From NCBI GenBank assembly GCA_044235645.1, contig JBIIHQ010000010.1, forward strand, positions 1 through 64,000: DNA of 64,000 nucleotides. The letters run 5' to 3'. This document shows positions 7,761 through 16,095 of the stretch, piece by piece. This DNA comes from OMIW01 sp044235645. GTDB lineage: Bacteria; Bdellovibrionota_C; UBA2361; OMIW01. A program made the position numbers and the translations under genes. Each line of letters begins with the position of its first letter. The first letter of the stretch is position 1. Below the pieces are notes generated by a model. It searched no databases and had not been told where the DNA came from. It was given only the letters and a program-made list of their open reading frames with translations.

Positions 7761-8843
7761 ATGCCACGACTAACCCTCCCTCACGGGGTCACGGTCGCCG
7801 ATATCGCCTCGATCACCAAGGGCACGATACTCGGCGACCCACACATTGCCATCTTCGGCATCTGCTCCCTTGATGAGCCACACGCCACTTCAGTCGCATT
7901 TTCAAAGGAACGATCTCCCTCGAGGCTTATTGCGATCATGCAGAGAGTATCCGTCGGAGCTCTCATCGTATCATCCCCCCTCCCCTCTTTTGGCGATTTT
8001 CATCCCCCGATGCCGATAATCGGAGTTGCGGATCCCCTCGCGGCGATCATCGCAATCATTCCCCGTTTTTTTAAAACGTGGGAACCGATGACGACCTCCT
8101 TTGGAAATCAGGTCGCCATACATGATACAGCCTTGATTGGAGAGGGAGTTACCGTCGGACCTTTTTGTTCTATCGGTGCGTCGTGCATTATCGAGGATGG
8201 GGTCACCATTCATCCAAACGTCACTATATACCCCGGGGTTCGCATCGAACGGGGGGCGGTGATCCACGCGGGGGCTATCATCCGCGAAGATTGCGTTATC
8301 GGACCCGGTGCAGTGATACAGAATGGAGCGGTGATCGGCTCAGATGGGTTTGGGTACGTGGTTATCCCCGATAAGGGACTCGTTCCAGTCCCTCAAATCG
8401 GGACCGTCACCATCGGCGCTCACGTTGATGTCGGTGCAAATAGCTGTATTGACCGGGGCACGCTCGGGACTACCCGCATCGGCGACGTTACGAAAGTCGA
8501 CAACCTTGTACAGGTCGGGCACAACACCACGATTGGGTCTCAGTCGATCATCTGTGGTCAGGCAGGAATTGCCGGAAGCTGTTCGATAGGAGATCGGGTC
8601 GTCCTCGGGGGAGGGGTAGGCGTTGTCGACCATGTGACGATCGGAACGGGGGTTCGGGTCGGAGGTGGAGCGGCTGTTTTGAACAACATCTCGACACCGG
8701 GTGACTACATTGGAACCCCCGCGGTGCCAACCCGCGAGTGGTTCGCCCAGCTTCGAGCGATGAAGCGCCTTTTACGAAGACGGGATAGTCGAGATGATTC
8801 CCCCGACCCCCTACCAAACATCAGGGATACTTCAGCGAGCTAG
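7761..8843 (+). CDS. lpxD: UDP-3-O-acylglucosamine N-acyltransferase LpxD
   Basis: LpxD transfers a hydroxyacyl chain from acyl-ACP to the 2-amino group of UDP-3-O-acylglucosamine, the third step of lipid A synthesis, in the cytosol. The 360-residue protein has the N-terminal uridine-binding domain (about 1-105) and then a left-handed beta-helix of many hexapeptide repeats (about 112-325). The catalytic histidine motif is VDNLVQVGHN (His about 253). The signature GSDGFGYV lies near 192, with a GANSCIDRGTL block around 227. The C-terminal helix (WFAQLRAMKRLLRR) is typical. ATG 7761 is chosen by alignment. LpxD is usually beside lpxA/fabZ/bamA; here it stands alone after tatC. Confidence 0.95.
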   Translation: MPRLTLPHGVTVADIASITKGTILGDPHIAIFGICSLDEPHATSVAFSKERSPSRLIAIMQRVSVGALIVSSPLPSFGDFHPPMPIIGVADPLAAIIAIIPRFFKTWEPMTTSFGNQVAIHDTALIGEGVTVGPFCSIGASCIIEDGVTIHPNVTIYPGVRIERGAVIHAGAIIREDCVIGPGAVIQNGAVIGSDGFGYVVIPDKGLVPVPQIGTVTIGAHVDVGANSCIDRGTLGTTRIGDVTKVDNLVQVGHNTTIGSQSIICGQAGIAGSCSIGDRVVLGGGVGVVDHVTIGTGVRVGGGAAVLNNISTPGDYIGTPAVPTREWFAQLRAMKRLLRRRDSRDDSPDPLPNIRDTSAS

Positions 8844-8988
8844 GGAGCTTCTCTGTTGAACGCTTCACCAGTATATCGTTCAATCGGAATATTGTCAGAG
8901 AATTTCTTTAGAATCCCCCCACTGATGTCGACCTAGTAAGCAGGGTGGCCCGTTCCCATTTGCGTTGAGACCTTCGGGGGCAGATATC

Positions 8989-9387
8989 ATGACAATCACT
9001 CGGGATTTAGTAGCATCAGGTGCCGAGGCGGTCGTGGTCGACGATGTGCCGAGTGCGATGAAGATAATGGCCCGTTTTTTTACCCGAATGGGGTTCTCAA
9101 AGGTCTATCAATGCAACTCAACTGAGCAGGCATTTCGGACAGTAACGAATCATCCGCGAATTCAGGTCGTTTTATCAGATGTGGTGATGCCCGGAGAGTC
9201 GGGATACGAACTGGTCAAGCGACTTGAGACCCTGGAAAGAGCAAAACCTCTCATCATCATACTCACTTCATCCGGATCTGCCGAGACCGTCACAGCTGGC
9301 TCGTATCGCGCAATGACTTTGGAGCCCCTCCGAAAGCCATTTTCCCGGGAGGAGCTGGAGAGGCGATTGAACGCTTGGCACGAATAA
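8989..9387 (+). CDS. Stand-alone response regulator receiver domain protein
   Basis: 132 residues that consist of one REC domain. The acidic pair DD (about residues 18-19 in VVVDDVPSAM), the phospho-acceptor Asp in LSDVVMPGESGYELV (about 62), the switch Ser/Thr in ILTSSGS (about 90) and the conserved Lys in PLRKPFS (about 114) are all present, so it should be phosphorylatable. There is no output domain, as in CheY- or Spo0F-like proteins. No kinase lies nearby, so the partner is unknown. ATG 8989 gives a normal REC start with a short lead. It converges with greB. Confidence 0.88.
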   Translation: MTITRDLVASGAEAVVVDDVPSAMKIMARFFTRMGFSKVYQCNSTEQAFRTVTNHPRIQVVLSDVVMPGESGYELVKRLETLERAKPLIIILTSSGSAETVTAGSYRAMTLEPLRKPFSREELERRLNAWHE

Positions 9388-9414
9388 ACTGCTGAGACAA
9401 AAGGCCCGCATCCC

Positions 9415-9978
9415 CTAACCCACCGCCACATAAGAGATGTCGATTACCTCTATCTCCTGGACACCCTTCGGCGTCCGGTATTGGACGACGTCTCCTACCC
9501 GAGCCTTCAGGAGCGCTGCACCGATGGGGGATGCATAACTGACGTGGCCTTTGTCAATATCAACCTCATCAATTCCAACGATTACAAAGACCCTTTCGCG
9601 ATCATCCCCATCAAGAATTGTCACCGTGGCGCCGAAAAGAATCTGCTCTGAGCTCACCTCAACGGGATTGATGACCTGAACCGATTCAAGCCGCTTGCTA
9701 AGAAAACGAATGCGGCGGTCGATTTCCCGGAGTTTTTTCTTTCCGTAAAGATAATCGCCATTCTCCGACCGATCGCCATTGCCAGCAGCCCACGAGACGA
9801 TAGCGGTGACCTCGGGCCGCTGCCTCGTTCGAAGATCACGAAGCTCGTCCCGCAGCCTTTTGGCCCCGGCGGATGTGATCAATACGGGGCCACGAACCGA
9901 GGGCGTCTCGGCGACATCGTCATCGTCAAAATCCCCATCATCAGCACTGGAGCCTTCGATGTCCCATTCGTCAGTCAC
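9415..9978 (-). CDS. greB: Transcription elongation factor GreB
   Basis: GreB stimulates RNA cleavage by backtracked RNA polymerase. Residues about 33-107 form the coiled-coil with the acid tip GDRSENGDYLYGKKKLREID (about 68-87), in which the D and E of the tip are present. GreB-type wording (YGKKKLREIDRRIRFL) separates it from GreA. The C-terminal FKBP-like domain ends EIEVIDISYVAVG. There is an unusual acidic N-terminal extension of about 30 residues (EGSSADDGDFDDDD) not found in E. coli GreB. It converges with the receiver gene. Confidence 0.9.
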   Translation of the reverse strand: MTDEWDIEGSSADDGDFDDDDVAETPSVRGPVLITSAGAKRLRDELRDLRTRQRPEVTAIVSWAAGNGDRSENGDYLYGKKKLREIDRRIRFLSKRLESVQVINPVEVSSEQILFGATVTILDGDDRERVFVIVGIDEVDIDKGHVSYASPIGAALLKARVGDVVQYRTPKGVQEIEVIDISYVAVG

Positions 9979-10027
9979 CGCAGATGTACTCCTTTCTCAA
10001 AAAAACAACTGAGTCTTTTAATATTCC

Positions 10028-11137
10028 TCACATAAGATTAGCAGCTATCGAACACTCTTCGCGGGGCGCCGCTTCAAAGAAGCTAAGACCGAGTCGCTGC
10101 ATCAGGGCCCCGTCGTGGTCCTCTCCCGGGTTCGCCGTGGTCAGCAACTTATCACCCGCAAAGAGAGAATTTGCCCCGGCAAAGAAACAGAGGGCATGGA
10201 GCTCATCAGACATCGATAGACGACCTGCGGAGAGTCGCACCATCGACCGCGGCATGGCGATCCGAGCTGTCGCCACGAGACGAACAAATTCTATCGGATC
10301 AACCGTATCACTGTCAGCGAGGGGGGTACCCTCGACCTTGACGAGCACATTGAGTGGCACACTTTCAGGATGGGGATTCTGCTTCGCTAATTCAAGGAGC
10401 AGCCCAATTCGATCGTCAATAGTCTCTCCCATGCCGACGATGCCCCCGCAGCACACGGTGATTCCCGCATCTCGCACCCGCTGAAGGGTTCTCAAACGAT
10501 CATCATAGGTACGGGTCGATATGACCTCGCCATAGTATTCGGGGGAGGTATCAAGATTATGGTTGTATGCGTGACATCCCGCTTCTTTCAGCCGATGCGC
10601 TTGGCTCTCTGAGAGCATCCCCAGAGTACAACAAACCTCGAGCCCCATCCCGTGTACGCCGCGGACTAAATCCAGAATCTTGTCAAAATCTGGCCCATCC
10701 TTGACCTCTCTCCAGGCTGCTCCCATGCAAAATCGGGTTGAGCCCGCCTCTTTCGCTTCATTGGCTTTCTCGAGAACGAACTCGAGAGGCAGCACTGGGT
10801 GACGGTCGACCCCCGTCTTGTAGTGGGCACTTTGTGGGCAGTACCCACAGTTTTCAGGGCATCCTCCAGTCTTCACTGAGAGGAGGGTAGACCGCTGAAC
10901 CTTCAGCGGATCGTGGTATTGACGATGGACTGTTTGTGCACGAAATAGAAGCTCGGGGAGCGGAAGGTCGTAAATTGCCCGCAAATCCTCCCTGGTCCAG
11001 CGGTAGGAAATAGGATCTCCAGAACCGCCCCTCTCTCGAAGGCTCTCCGCGCTATTCCCCCTCGGACCAGAGTCCATTCTATCGCCAACGACTCTACCGT
11101 CGTCCAACTCGCAGCCACTAAACGCATTATGTCTCAT
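10028..11137 (-). CDS. bioB: Biotin synthase BioB
   Basis: BioB is a radical-SAM enzyme that inserts sulfur into dethiobiotin, the last step of biotin synthesis. The 4Fe-4S motif CPENCGYC (CxxxCxxC) lies in the block beginning TGGCPENCGYCPQSAHY. The auxiliary 2Fe-2S cluster ligands include CC in VCCTLGML and C in GITVCCGGIVGMGE, and an Arg cluster ligand lies in the C-terminal half (NSLFAGDKLLTT block). ATG 11137 has AGGGGTG upstream; ATG 11161 is in frame further up but lacks a good ribosome site. The N-terminal 40 residues are poorly conserved and polar. It is followed on the 5' side by hemB in the same direction (45 bp), so the two may be co-transcribed hemB-bioB. Other bio genes are absent. 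Confidence 0.95.
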   Translation of the reverse strand: MRHNAFSGCELDDGRVVGDRMDSGPRGNSAESLRERGGSGDPISYRWTREDLRAIYDLPLPELLFRAQTVHRQYHDPLKVQRSTLLSVKTGGCPENCGYCPQSAHYKTGVDRHPVLPLEFVLEKANEAKEAGSTRFCMGAAWREVKDGPDFDKILDLVRGVHGMGLEVCCTLGMLSESQAHRLKEAGCHAYNHNLDTSPEYYGEVISTRTYDDRLRTLQRVRDAGITVCCGGIVGMGETIDDRIGLLLELAKQNPHPESVPLNVLVKVEGTPLADSDTVDPIEFVRLVATARIAMPRSMVRLSAGRLSMSDELHALCFFAGANSLFAGDKLLTTANPGEDHDGALMQRLGLSFFEAAPREECSIAANLM

Positions 11138-11182
11138 CTGATCACCCCTTGTCTTCTTCATATCGGCCCTGCTGGCACGATT

Positions 11183-12181
11183 TCACCCATTTCCTGCCAA
11201 CATCACCCCCTGTCGGTATCGAGCACAAAATTCATCAGCAAAATACGTGATGATAATATCCGCTCCTGCTCGTCGTATTGAGGTCAACATTTCAATCATC
11301 GTGCGCTCACCATCAATCCATCCCTTTGCTGCTGCGGCCTTTACCATAGCATATTCACCACTCACGTTGTATGCAGCAATGGGCACAGAGCTTATCTGGG
11401 CTACCTGCGAGATAATATCGAGATACGGTAGAGCCGGTTTGACCATCACGATATCAGCCCCCTCTTCGAGATCAAGCTCCACTTCGCGTAAAGCTTCACG
11501 CACATTTCCTGGGTCCATCTGATAAGAGCAGCGGTCGCCATATTGGGGTGCCGACTCTACCGCATCCCGAAATGGGCCGTAAAAAGCGGAGGCATACTTG
11601 GCAGCGTAGCTCATGATAACGGTGTGGGTGAATCCTGCTTCATCGAGGTCACGGCGAATAGAGCTCACCATCCCGTCAATCATTCCACTAGGCGCGATAA
11701 CATCTGCCCCGGCCTCTGCTAACGACACAGCCTGTTTCCCCAGATTCATGAGGGTCGCATCGTTGTCGAGACAGCCATCGACCATCACACCACAGTGGCC
11801 ATGGGAGGTATATTCACAAAAGCAGAGATCGGCGATCAGGGTAACGTGGGGTAACTCAGCTCGAACGGCACGCATCGCCTGCTGGACAAGACCATTCCGA
11901 GCCCATGCAGCACTTCCAACGTCATCTTTGTACTCAGGAATGGCAAAAAAGAGGAAGGTAGAGATACCGAGCTCTACACTCGCTGCGACGGTGGGTACAA
12001 TCTGGCTCACCCCAAGCTGATACTGTCCGGGGAGAGACGAGATCTCGCGCCGAGTCGTTTCGCCAGGGACGACAAACAGAGGCCGTACGAGATGTGAAGG
12101 GTGCACAATAGTTTCACAAACCATCGATCGGAGCGCCGGGGTTCGGCGAAGCCGTCGCATGCGGGTAGAGGGAAACGACAT
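11183..12181 (-). CDS. hemB: Porphobilinogen synthase (delta-aminolevulinic acid dehydratase)
   Basis: HemB condenses two 5-aminolevulinates to porphobilinogen in tetrapyrrole synthesis. The 332-residue protein has the zinc-type cysteine cluster DLCFCEYTSHGHCG (three Cys, about 120-130). The two active-site lysines lie in SYAAKYASAFYGP and in VMVKPALPYLD (Schiff base). The family signature and the C-terminal ITYFADEFCARY are present. The Cys-rich site predicts a Zn2+-dependent enzyme. It lies upstream of bioB on the same strand. Confidence 0.96.
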   Translation of the reverse strand: MSFPSTRMRRLRRTPALRSMVCETIVHPSHLVRPLFVVPGETTRREISSLPGQYQLGVSQIVPTVAASVELGISTFLFFAIPEYKDDVGSAAWARNGLVQQAMRAVRAELPHVTLIADLCFCEYTSHGHCGVMVDGCLDNDATLMNLGKQAVSLAEAGADVIAPSGMIDGMVSSIRRDLDEAGFTHTVIMSYAAKYASAFYGPFRDAVESAPQYGDRCSYQMDPGNVREALREVELDLEEGADIVMVKPALPYLDIISQVAQISSVPIAAYNVSGEYAMVKAAAAKGWIDGERTMIEMLTSIRRAGADIIITYFADEFCARYRQGVMLAGNG

Positions 12182-12287
12182 AGGGACCTCTCATGGTGGT
12201 GATTTAGCCGCGTGAGCATAGGTTTTTTTGCGCGGATGGTCCAGTGCCGCGGTGGAGGGGCCGGAATCAGGGCGTGGCAATGCCCCG

Positions 12288-13010
12288 TTAAACTTCATCC
12301 CAGGGATCGGAGAGGACAAGGTCGGCCTTACGAGGCATCAAGTGGGCACAGGCCCGAGTTGTATCGCCGAGAAGACTCCAAGCCCGAGCCATCGCGGCGG
12401 GCGGAACAAAAGAGCCAAGCCTCTCCGGATGCCTCACCCTCTCTTGTCTGTAAGCCTCCCCCCTCGATTCAGCAATCCAGCTCTCATACCTGCTCAAGCA
12501 GTCACAGAGATCTGCAAATAACAAAAGTGTCCGCTCGACGCTGCCCGAAAACGGAGGGGCAAGAAGGGGCTCAAGAGGTTGAGGGTGGTTAATCAGAGGG
12601 ATTTTATCAGTCGTCAAAAGAAGTGGATCAAAGCAGTGCCGGGGAACAAACAGACCTCCCTGCTCTCGCTCAGCGTAGCCGATGCCCCATCCCCACACGA
12701 CCAGCTCTGAGCTCCCCGAGCTACGTCGATAAGCTGTCGACCCCTCGATACCAACTGGAGAGCGCTCTCGCTGAAATCCGAATTCGCGGAGGGGATTATT
12801 GTGCCGTTGCCGGGCATCACCCCCGAGGCACCAGAGCTCCTGATCAATAAGGACCTCACCGAAGGCAGACACCCACGAAGGTACCCGCCCACCCACAAAA
12901 ACAGAGGAGCCACGAGGTATGGTGGAGCGATCAATCTCGAAGTCGTCGTTTCCCCGTGGTAGCTCGCTCCGCTCGGTCAGCTGCTCTGATGGATTCGAAG
13001 ACGGCATCAA
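12288..13010 (-). CDS. Protein of unknown function
   Basis: A 240-residue frame that I do not recognise. Codon use resembles neighbouring genes. There is no signal peptide or membrane segment. Notable stretches are the Trp/Gly-rich VVWGWGIGYAEREQGGLFVP (about 105-124) and PRHCFDPLLL, then a Leu-rich helical segment (about 158-180) and a C-terminal half that could be helical. It precedes hemB (107 bp) on the same strand and is divergent from the coiled-coil gene at 13178. The start is uncertain (two adjacent Met). A cytosolic accessory role cannot be inferred. Confidence 0.55.
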   Translation of the reverse strand: MMPSSNPSEQLTERSELPRGNDDFEIDRSTIPRGSSVFVGGRVPSWVSAFGEVLIDQELWCLGGDARQRHNNPLREFGFQRERSPVGIEGSTAYRRSSGSSELVVWGWGIGYAEREQGGLFVPRHCFDPLLLTTDKIPLINHPQPLEPLLAPPFSGSVERTLLLFADLCDCLSRYESWIAESRGEAYRQERVRHPERLGSFVPPAAMARAWSLLGDTTRACAHLMPRKADLVLSDPWDEV

Positions 13011-13177
13011 TGCCTCTCAGGAGAGAAAAGGTTTGCGATTCGCTTGATGTTCGGCGACGGTAAAGCGACCTTGACCATCCAACAAGTACCTTTTTGAGGG
13101 AGGGCATCCATCGCCGAATATACCCTTGGTCGATATCGCTCCATCCGTTACTCTGTGAGGAGCGTCGATGGTATCCG

Positions 13178-13879
13178 ATGGCAATGTCCTCGGTTTTTCC
13201 CCCCTCTGATAATAATCTCATGGGCTACCTTATCCCCATTCTTGTCGGCTCATTTGTGGGAATAGCCGTACAGGCTGCGTTCTATCGTTACATGATTCGT
13301 CGTCATGCTAAGACCGCGAGTGGCAATCCTTCCCCCGCAAAGGAGCATTTTTTGGCGTTGGAGGGGGAACTTCGTTCGCTCTTACCAGATCCGGGAAAGG
13401 TTATGTCGCGAAAGAGCCTTGAGCAGCTCGAAAAGAATCGGGATACCCTCCGAGAGGAAGTTGAGCGACTTCGGCGGGAAGGAGCAACAATATCGGAGAA
13501 GTTGAAGCAACAGCAGTCCACTGTTGAGGAGCTAGAACTAGCTCAACAGAGCTTAAAATCAACCCGAGAGGAGGATGAGGCTGCTCTCAACGAAGTTCGC
13601 ACAAACTTTGACAAAATAAGAGAGGAGGCTTCAGAACTGGAGTCGCAGCTTGCAGACTCGCAAAAGGAGCTTGATGAACTTCTCAAACAGGCCGAACTTA
13701 CGAAGGCCCAGCGCCAATTCGTTCAGGAGCTTCAGGCATCAATGCGAACTGCGGGAGAAACATTGAGACAGCTCCTCGATGAATACCGTGAAATGGAGAC
13801 TCGATTAGACACCCTGACCCGGCAGCAACACGACCTTGAACTTGAGTACACCGCACTTGTTGAAAAACTTCTCTCGTAG
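13178..13879 (+). CDS. Membrane-anchored coiled-coil protein
   Basis: About 233 residues. A single N-terminal transmembrane helix (YLIPILVGSFVGIAVQAAF, about 17-35) is followed by a basic RYMIRRHAK. A long, charged, heptad-rich region (about 60-232) runs nearly to the end and is dominated by E, K, Q and L, with segments such as EELELAQQSLKS and ELESQLADSQKELDEL. The topology is probably N-in with a cytosolic coiled coil, as in RmuC- or DUF-type scaffold proteins, but no enzymatic domain is visible. The start is ATG 13178 or 13184. It converges with hflX. Confidence 0.68.
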   Translation: MAMSSVFPPSDNNLMGYLIPILVGSFVGIAVQAAFYRYMIRRHAKTASGNPSPAKEHFLALEGELRSLLPDPGKVMSRKSLEQLEKNRDTLREEVERLRREGATISEKLKQQQSTVEELELAQQSLKSTREEDEAALNEVRTNFDKIREEASELESQLADSQKELDELLKQAELTKAQRQFVQELQASMRTAGETLRQLLDEYREMETRLDTLTRQQHDLELEYTALVEKLLS

Positions 13880-13960
13880 GAGCCACCTGGTAATACAGAA
13901 TTCCTCATCTATCAAAGCCACTGTCTGCTTCTCGGAGAAGCCCTGGTAACCGTGACAACC

Positions 13961-15652
13961 CTAACGCCGTTCAGATGCCGATTCAACCTCTTCTCCGACA
14001 TCCTCTCCTCTCACTAAACGTCGCGCCACCCATCCTCGGACCTCCCCAAGCCCCTCACCGGTCAACGCCGAGATGCTAATCGATGGCCCACTACCAATGA
14101 ATTCAGACAAGGCCGCTCCCTCGCAAAGGTCAATTTTGTTCAAAAGAACAAGTTCTTCAACCTCAGCCAAATCACACGACCTGAGTATATCTCTCACTGC
14201 CCGATACCGGACTGACACCTCGGGGTCGGAGGCATCAACCACATGAAGTACCACGGAAGCTCCTTCAATCTCCTCAAGGGTGGCGCGAAAAGCTGGCATC
14301 AGCTCTTCTGGAAGCTCCCTGATAAAACCAACCGTGTCGGAGATAACCACCATGGCCGAGGCAGTACCATCCTCACTCGAGACTAAAACTCGACGCTGGA
14401 ACGGGGTGAGAGTAGCGAACAGCTTGTTCTCCGCGAGAACCGCATCCCCGGTGAGTCGATTGAAGAGGGTGGATTTCCCCGCGTTTGTGTATCCAATAAT
14501 CGCAACAAGGGGGACCTCCGACACGGTTCGTCGCTGACGTCGGAGTGCCCGCTGCGAGGTAATCTCCTCAAGGCGATCCTTGAGGAGCGTAATCCGTTCA
14601 CGCGCCCGTCGCCTTCCAATCTCGAGCTTTGTCTCACCTGGACCTCGCCCCCCTATTCCGCCCGTGAGCCGCGAAAGCCCTGCATCCTGCTCGACCAGAC
14701 GGGGTAAATTATACGTCAATTGCGCGAGCTCAACCTGGAGTCGCCCCTCGCTACTCGTTGCCCGCTGAGCAAAAATATCCAGGATCACCATCGATCGATC
14801 GAGGACCTTCAGATCGGTCGTGTTTGTGATAACCCGCCACTGCGAGGGCTTGAGCTCAGTGTCAAATATCAACAATCCAGCGCCAACCTTAAGGCAGGTC
14901 AATACAACCTCCTCGAGCTTTCCCTTTCCGAGCACCGATTTTGGATCGGGCTTTTTTCGCTGCGAGACACGGTGGACAACCTCCACTCCAGCGGTCCGAC
15001 AGAGCTCGTTAAGCTCATCAAGCGACGCCCGCACCTCGTGTTCCGGCCTATCAGAGACACTTACGAGCACCGCTCGCGTGTCGTCCCGTGCGTGGCTATC
15101 GGCACTCTCAAGCGACGCAGTTAGCTCCCGCTCCAGCTCAGCAACAAACTCCCGAAACGACAGCTCGAGTCGGCCAAGATCGCGGACAAGCTCCTCATGG
15201 ATCGACCCATTAGGCATCAGATAACTATACCGACAGGACATCCCGCCTCGGCTTTGCTTGACTGAAATAACCGCATCGAGCCGCAGTTTCTCGAGGTCGG
15301 TGGTTATATCAGTCGGGATATCGGGAAGGTCACTTTTCGTGGAGAGATCTGAGAAAATTAACCGCAACCGCCGCAGCCGCCCCCCTGAGAGGCGATAACG
15401 ACCCAGATCTGGGAGATACAAAATCTGTTTCGACCCAACAAAAACCTCCTCAACCCGTCCATCTCGAGAAATAAGAGCCCCTATCCGCCGACCAATAGCG
15501 TGAGCGGTTTCCCACAGCTCTCGGCAGAAATCGGCGGGAGCGATTTCATCAGGATCGATACGGCGTGTGATGAGTCGATGAACACGGCGAAGTACCGAGG
15601 GAGAAAGCCCCCGTATTTCCCCACCGACCTTAGTTGTCTGAGCCACGGCCAA
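13961..15652 (-). CDS. hflX: Ribosome-associated GTPase HflX
   Basis: HflX binds stalled or heat-damaged 50S/70S ribosomes and splits them. The 563-residue protein shows the HflX domain (VHRVSQRKKPDPKSVLGKGK and the ATSSEGRLQVELAQLTYNLPRL family block, about 240-320). The G domain follows, with G1 GYTNAGKST, G3 DTVGF and G4 NKID. The GGIGGRGPGETKLE glycine-rich linker is diagnostic. It is longer than E. coli HflX because of an N-terminal domain of about 180 residues, a known feature of some bacterial HflX. It is divergent from the small membrane gene at 15801. Confidence 0.95.
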   Translation of the reverse strand: MAVAQTTKVGGEIRGLSPSVLRRVHRLITRRIDPDEIAPADFCRELWETAHAIGRRIGALISRDGRVEEVFVGSKQILYLPDLGRYRLSGGRLRRLRLIFSDLSTKSDLPDIPTDITTDLEKLRLDAVISVKQSRGGMSCRYSYLMPNGSIHEELVRDLGRLELSFREFVAELERELTASLESADSHARDDTRAVLVSVSDRPEHEVRASLDELNELCRTAGVEVVHRVSQRKKPDPKSVLGKGKLEEVVLTCLKVGAGLLIFDTELKPSQWRVITNTTDLKVLDRSMVILDIFAQRATSSEGRLQVELAQLTYNLPRLVEQDAGLSRLTGGIGGRGPGETKLEIGRRRARERITLLKDRLEEITSQRALRRQRRTVSEVPLVAIIGYTNAGKSTLFNRLTGDAVLAENKLFATLTPFQRRVLVSSEDGTASAMVVISDTVGFIRELPEELMPAFRATLEEIEGASVVLHVVDASDPEVSVRYRAVRDILRSCDLAEVEELVLLNKIDLCEGAALSEFIGSGPSISISALTGEGLGEVRGWVARRLVRGEDVGEEVESASERR

Positions 15653-15800
15653 ATAATTGAATAAAACAAGATACTAACAGAACCAGAAAGCCATTCCTCC
15701 GGATTTTCAGATTCTCTGGCAGATAGGCTGATAGTATGACAGACTTTCTTGATAAGCGGTATTTTCCTCCCCCCGATCTCAGTTGAAGGGCCCTCTTTCC

Positions 15801-15998
15801 ATGTCACCGAGAGCTGAACCCACCCGTCCTCAGGCGGCCGCTCGTCCCACGTTCGCCCACGACAGCGTCGTGCGGGGTCACTTTGCTGTCGCCATTTTGT
15901 TTGCAATCCAGGCAGTATTGATCGCCGTTGCAATCGCCTTTTTTGTTGTGGTTGTAGTCGCTGCTGATATCGCCTTATGGCTTATCCGCAATGGATAG
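15801..15998 (+). CDS. Small single-helix membrane protein
   Basis: 65 residues. A polar, Pro/Arg/Ala-rich N-terminus is followed by one very hydrophobic segment with two runs (FAVAILFAIQAVLIAVAIAF and FVVVVVAADIALWLI, about 31-62). It could span once or form a hairpin. The family is not recognised. It lies upstream of the UbiB-like kinase gene on the same strand with a 97 bp gap, and is divergent from hflX. Codon use is plausible, but the ribosome site is weak. Confidence 0.45.
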   Translation: MSPRAEPTRPQAAARPTFAHDSVVRGHFAVAILFAIQAVLIAVAIAFFVVVVVAADIALWLIRNG

Positions 15999-16095
15999 CT
16001 TCCTCCCATGCCATCCTTCATTCCCTATCCGAAATCAGCTCGGTTGACACCGTATCGGCAGAAGTTCCATAGTGCGGAAGTTCTGCAAAAGGTTA

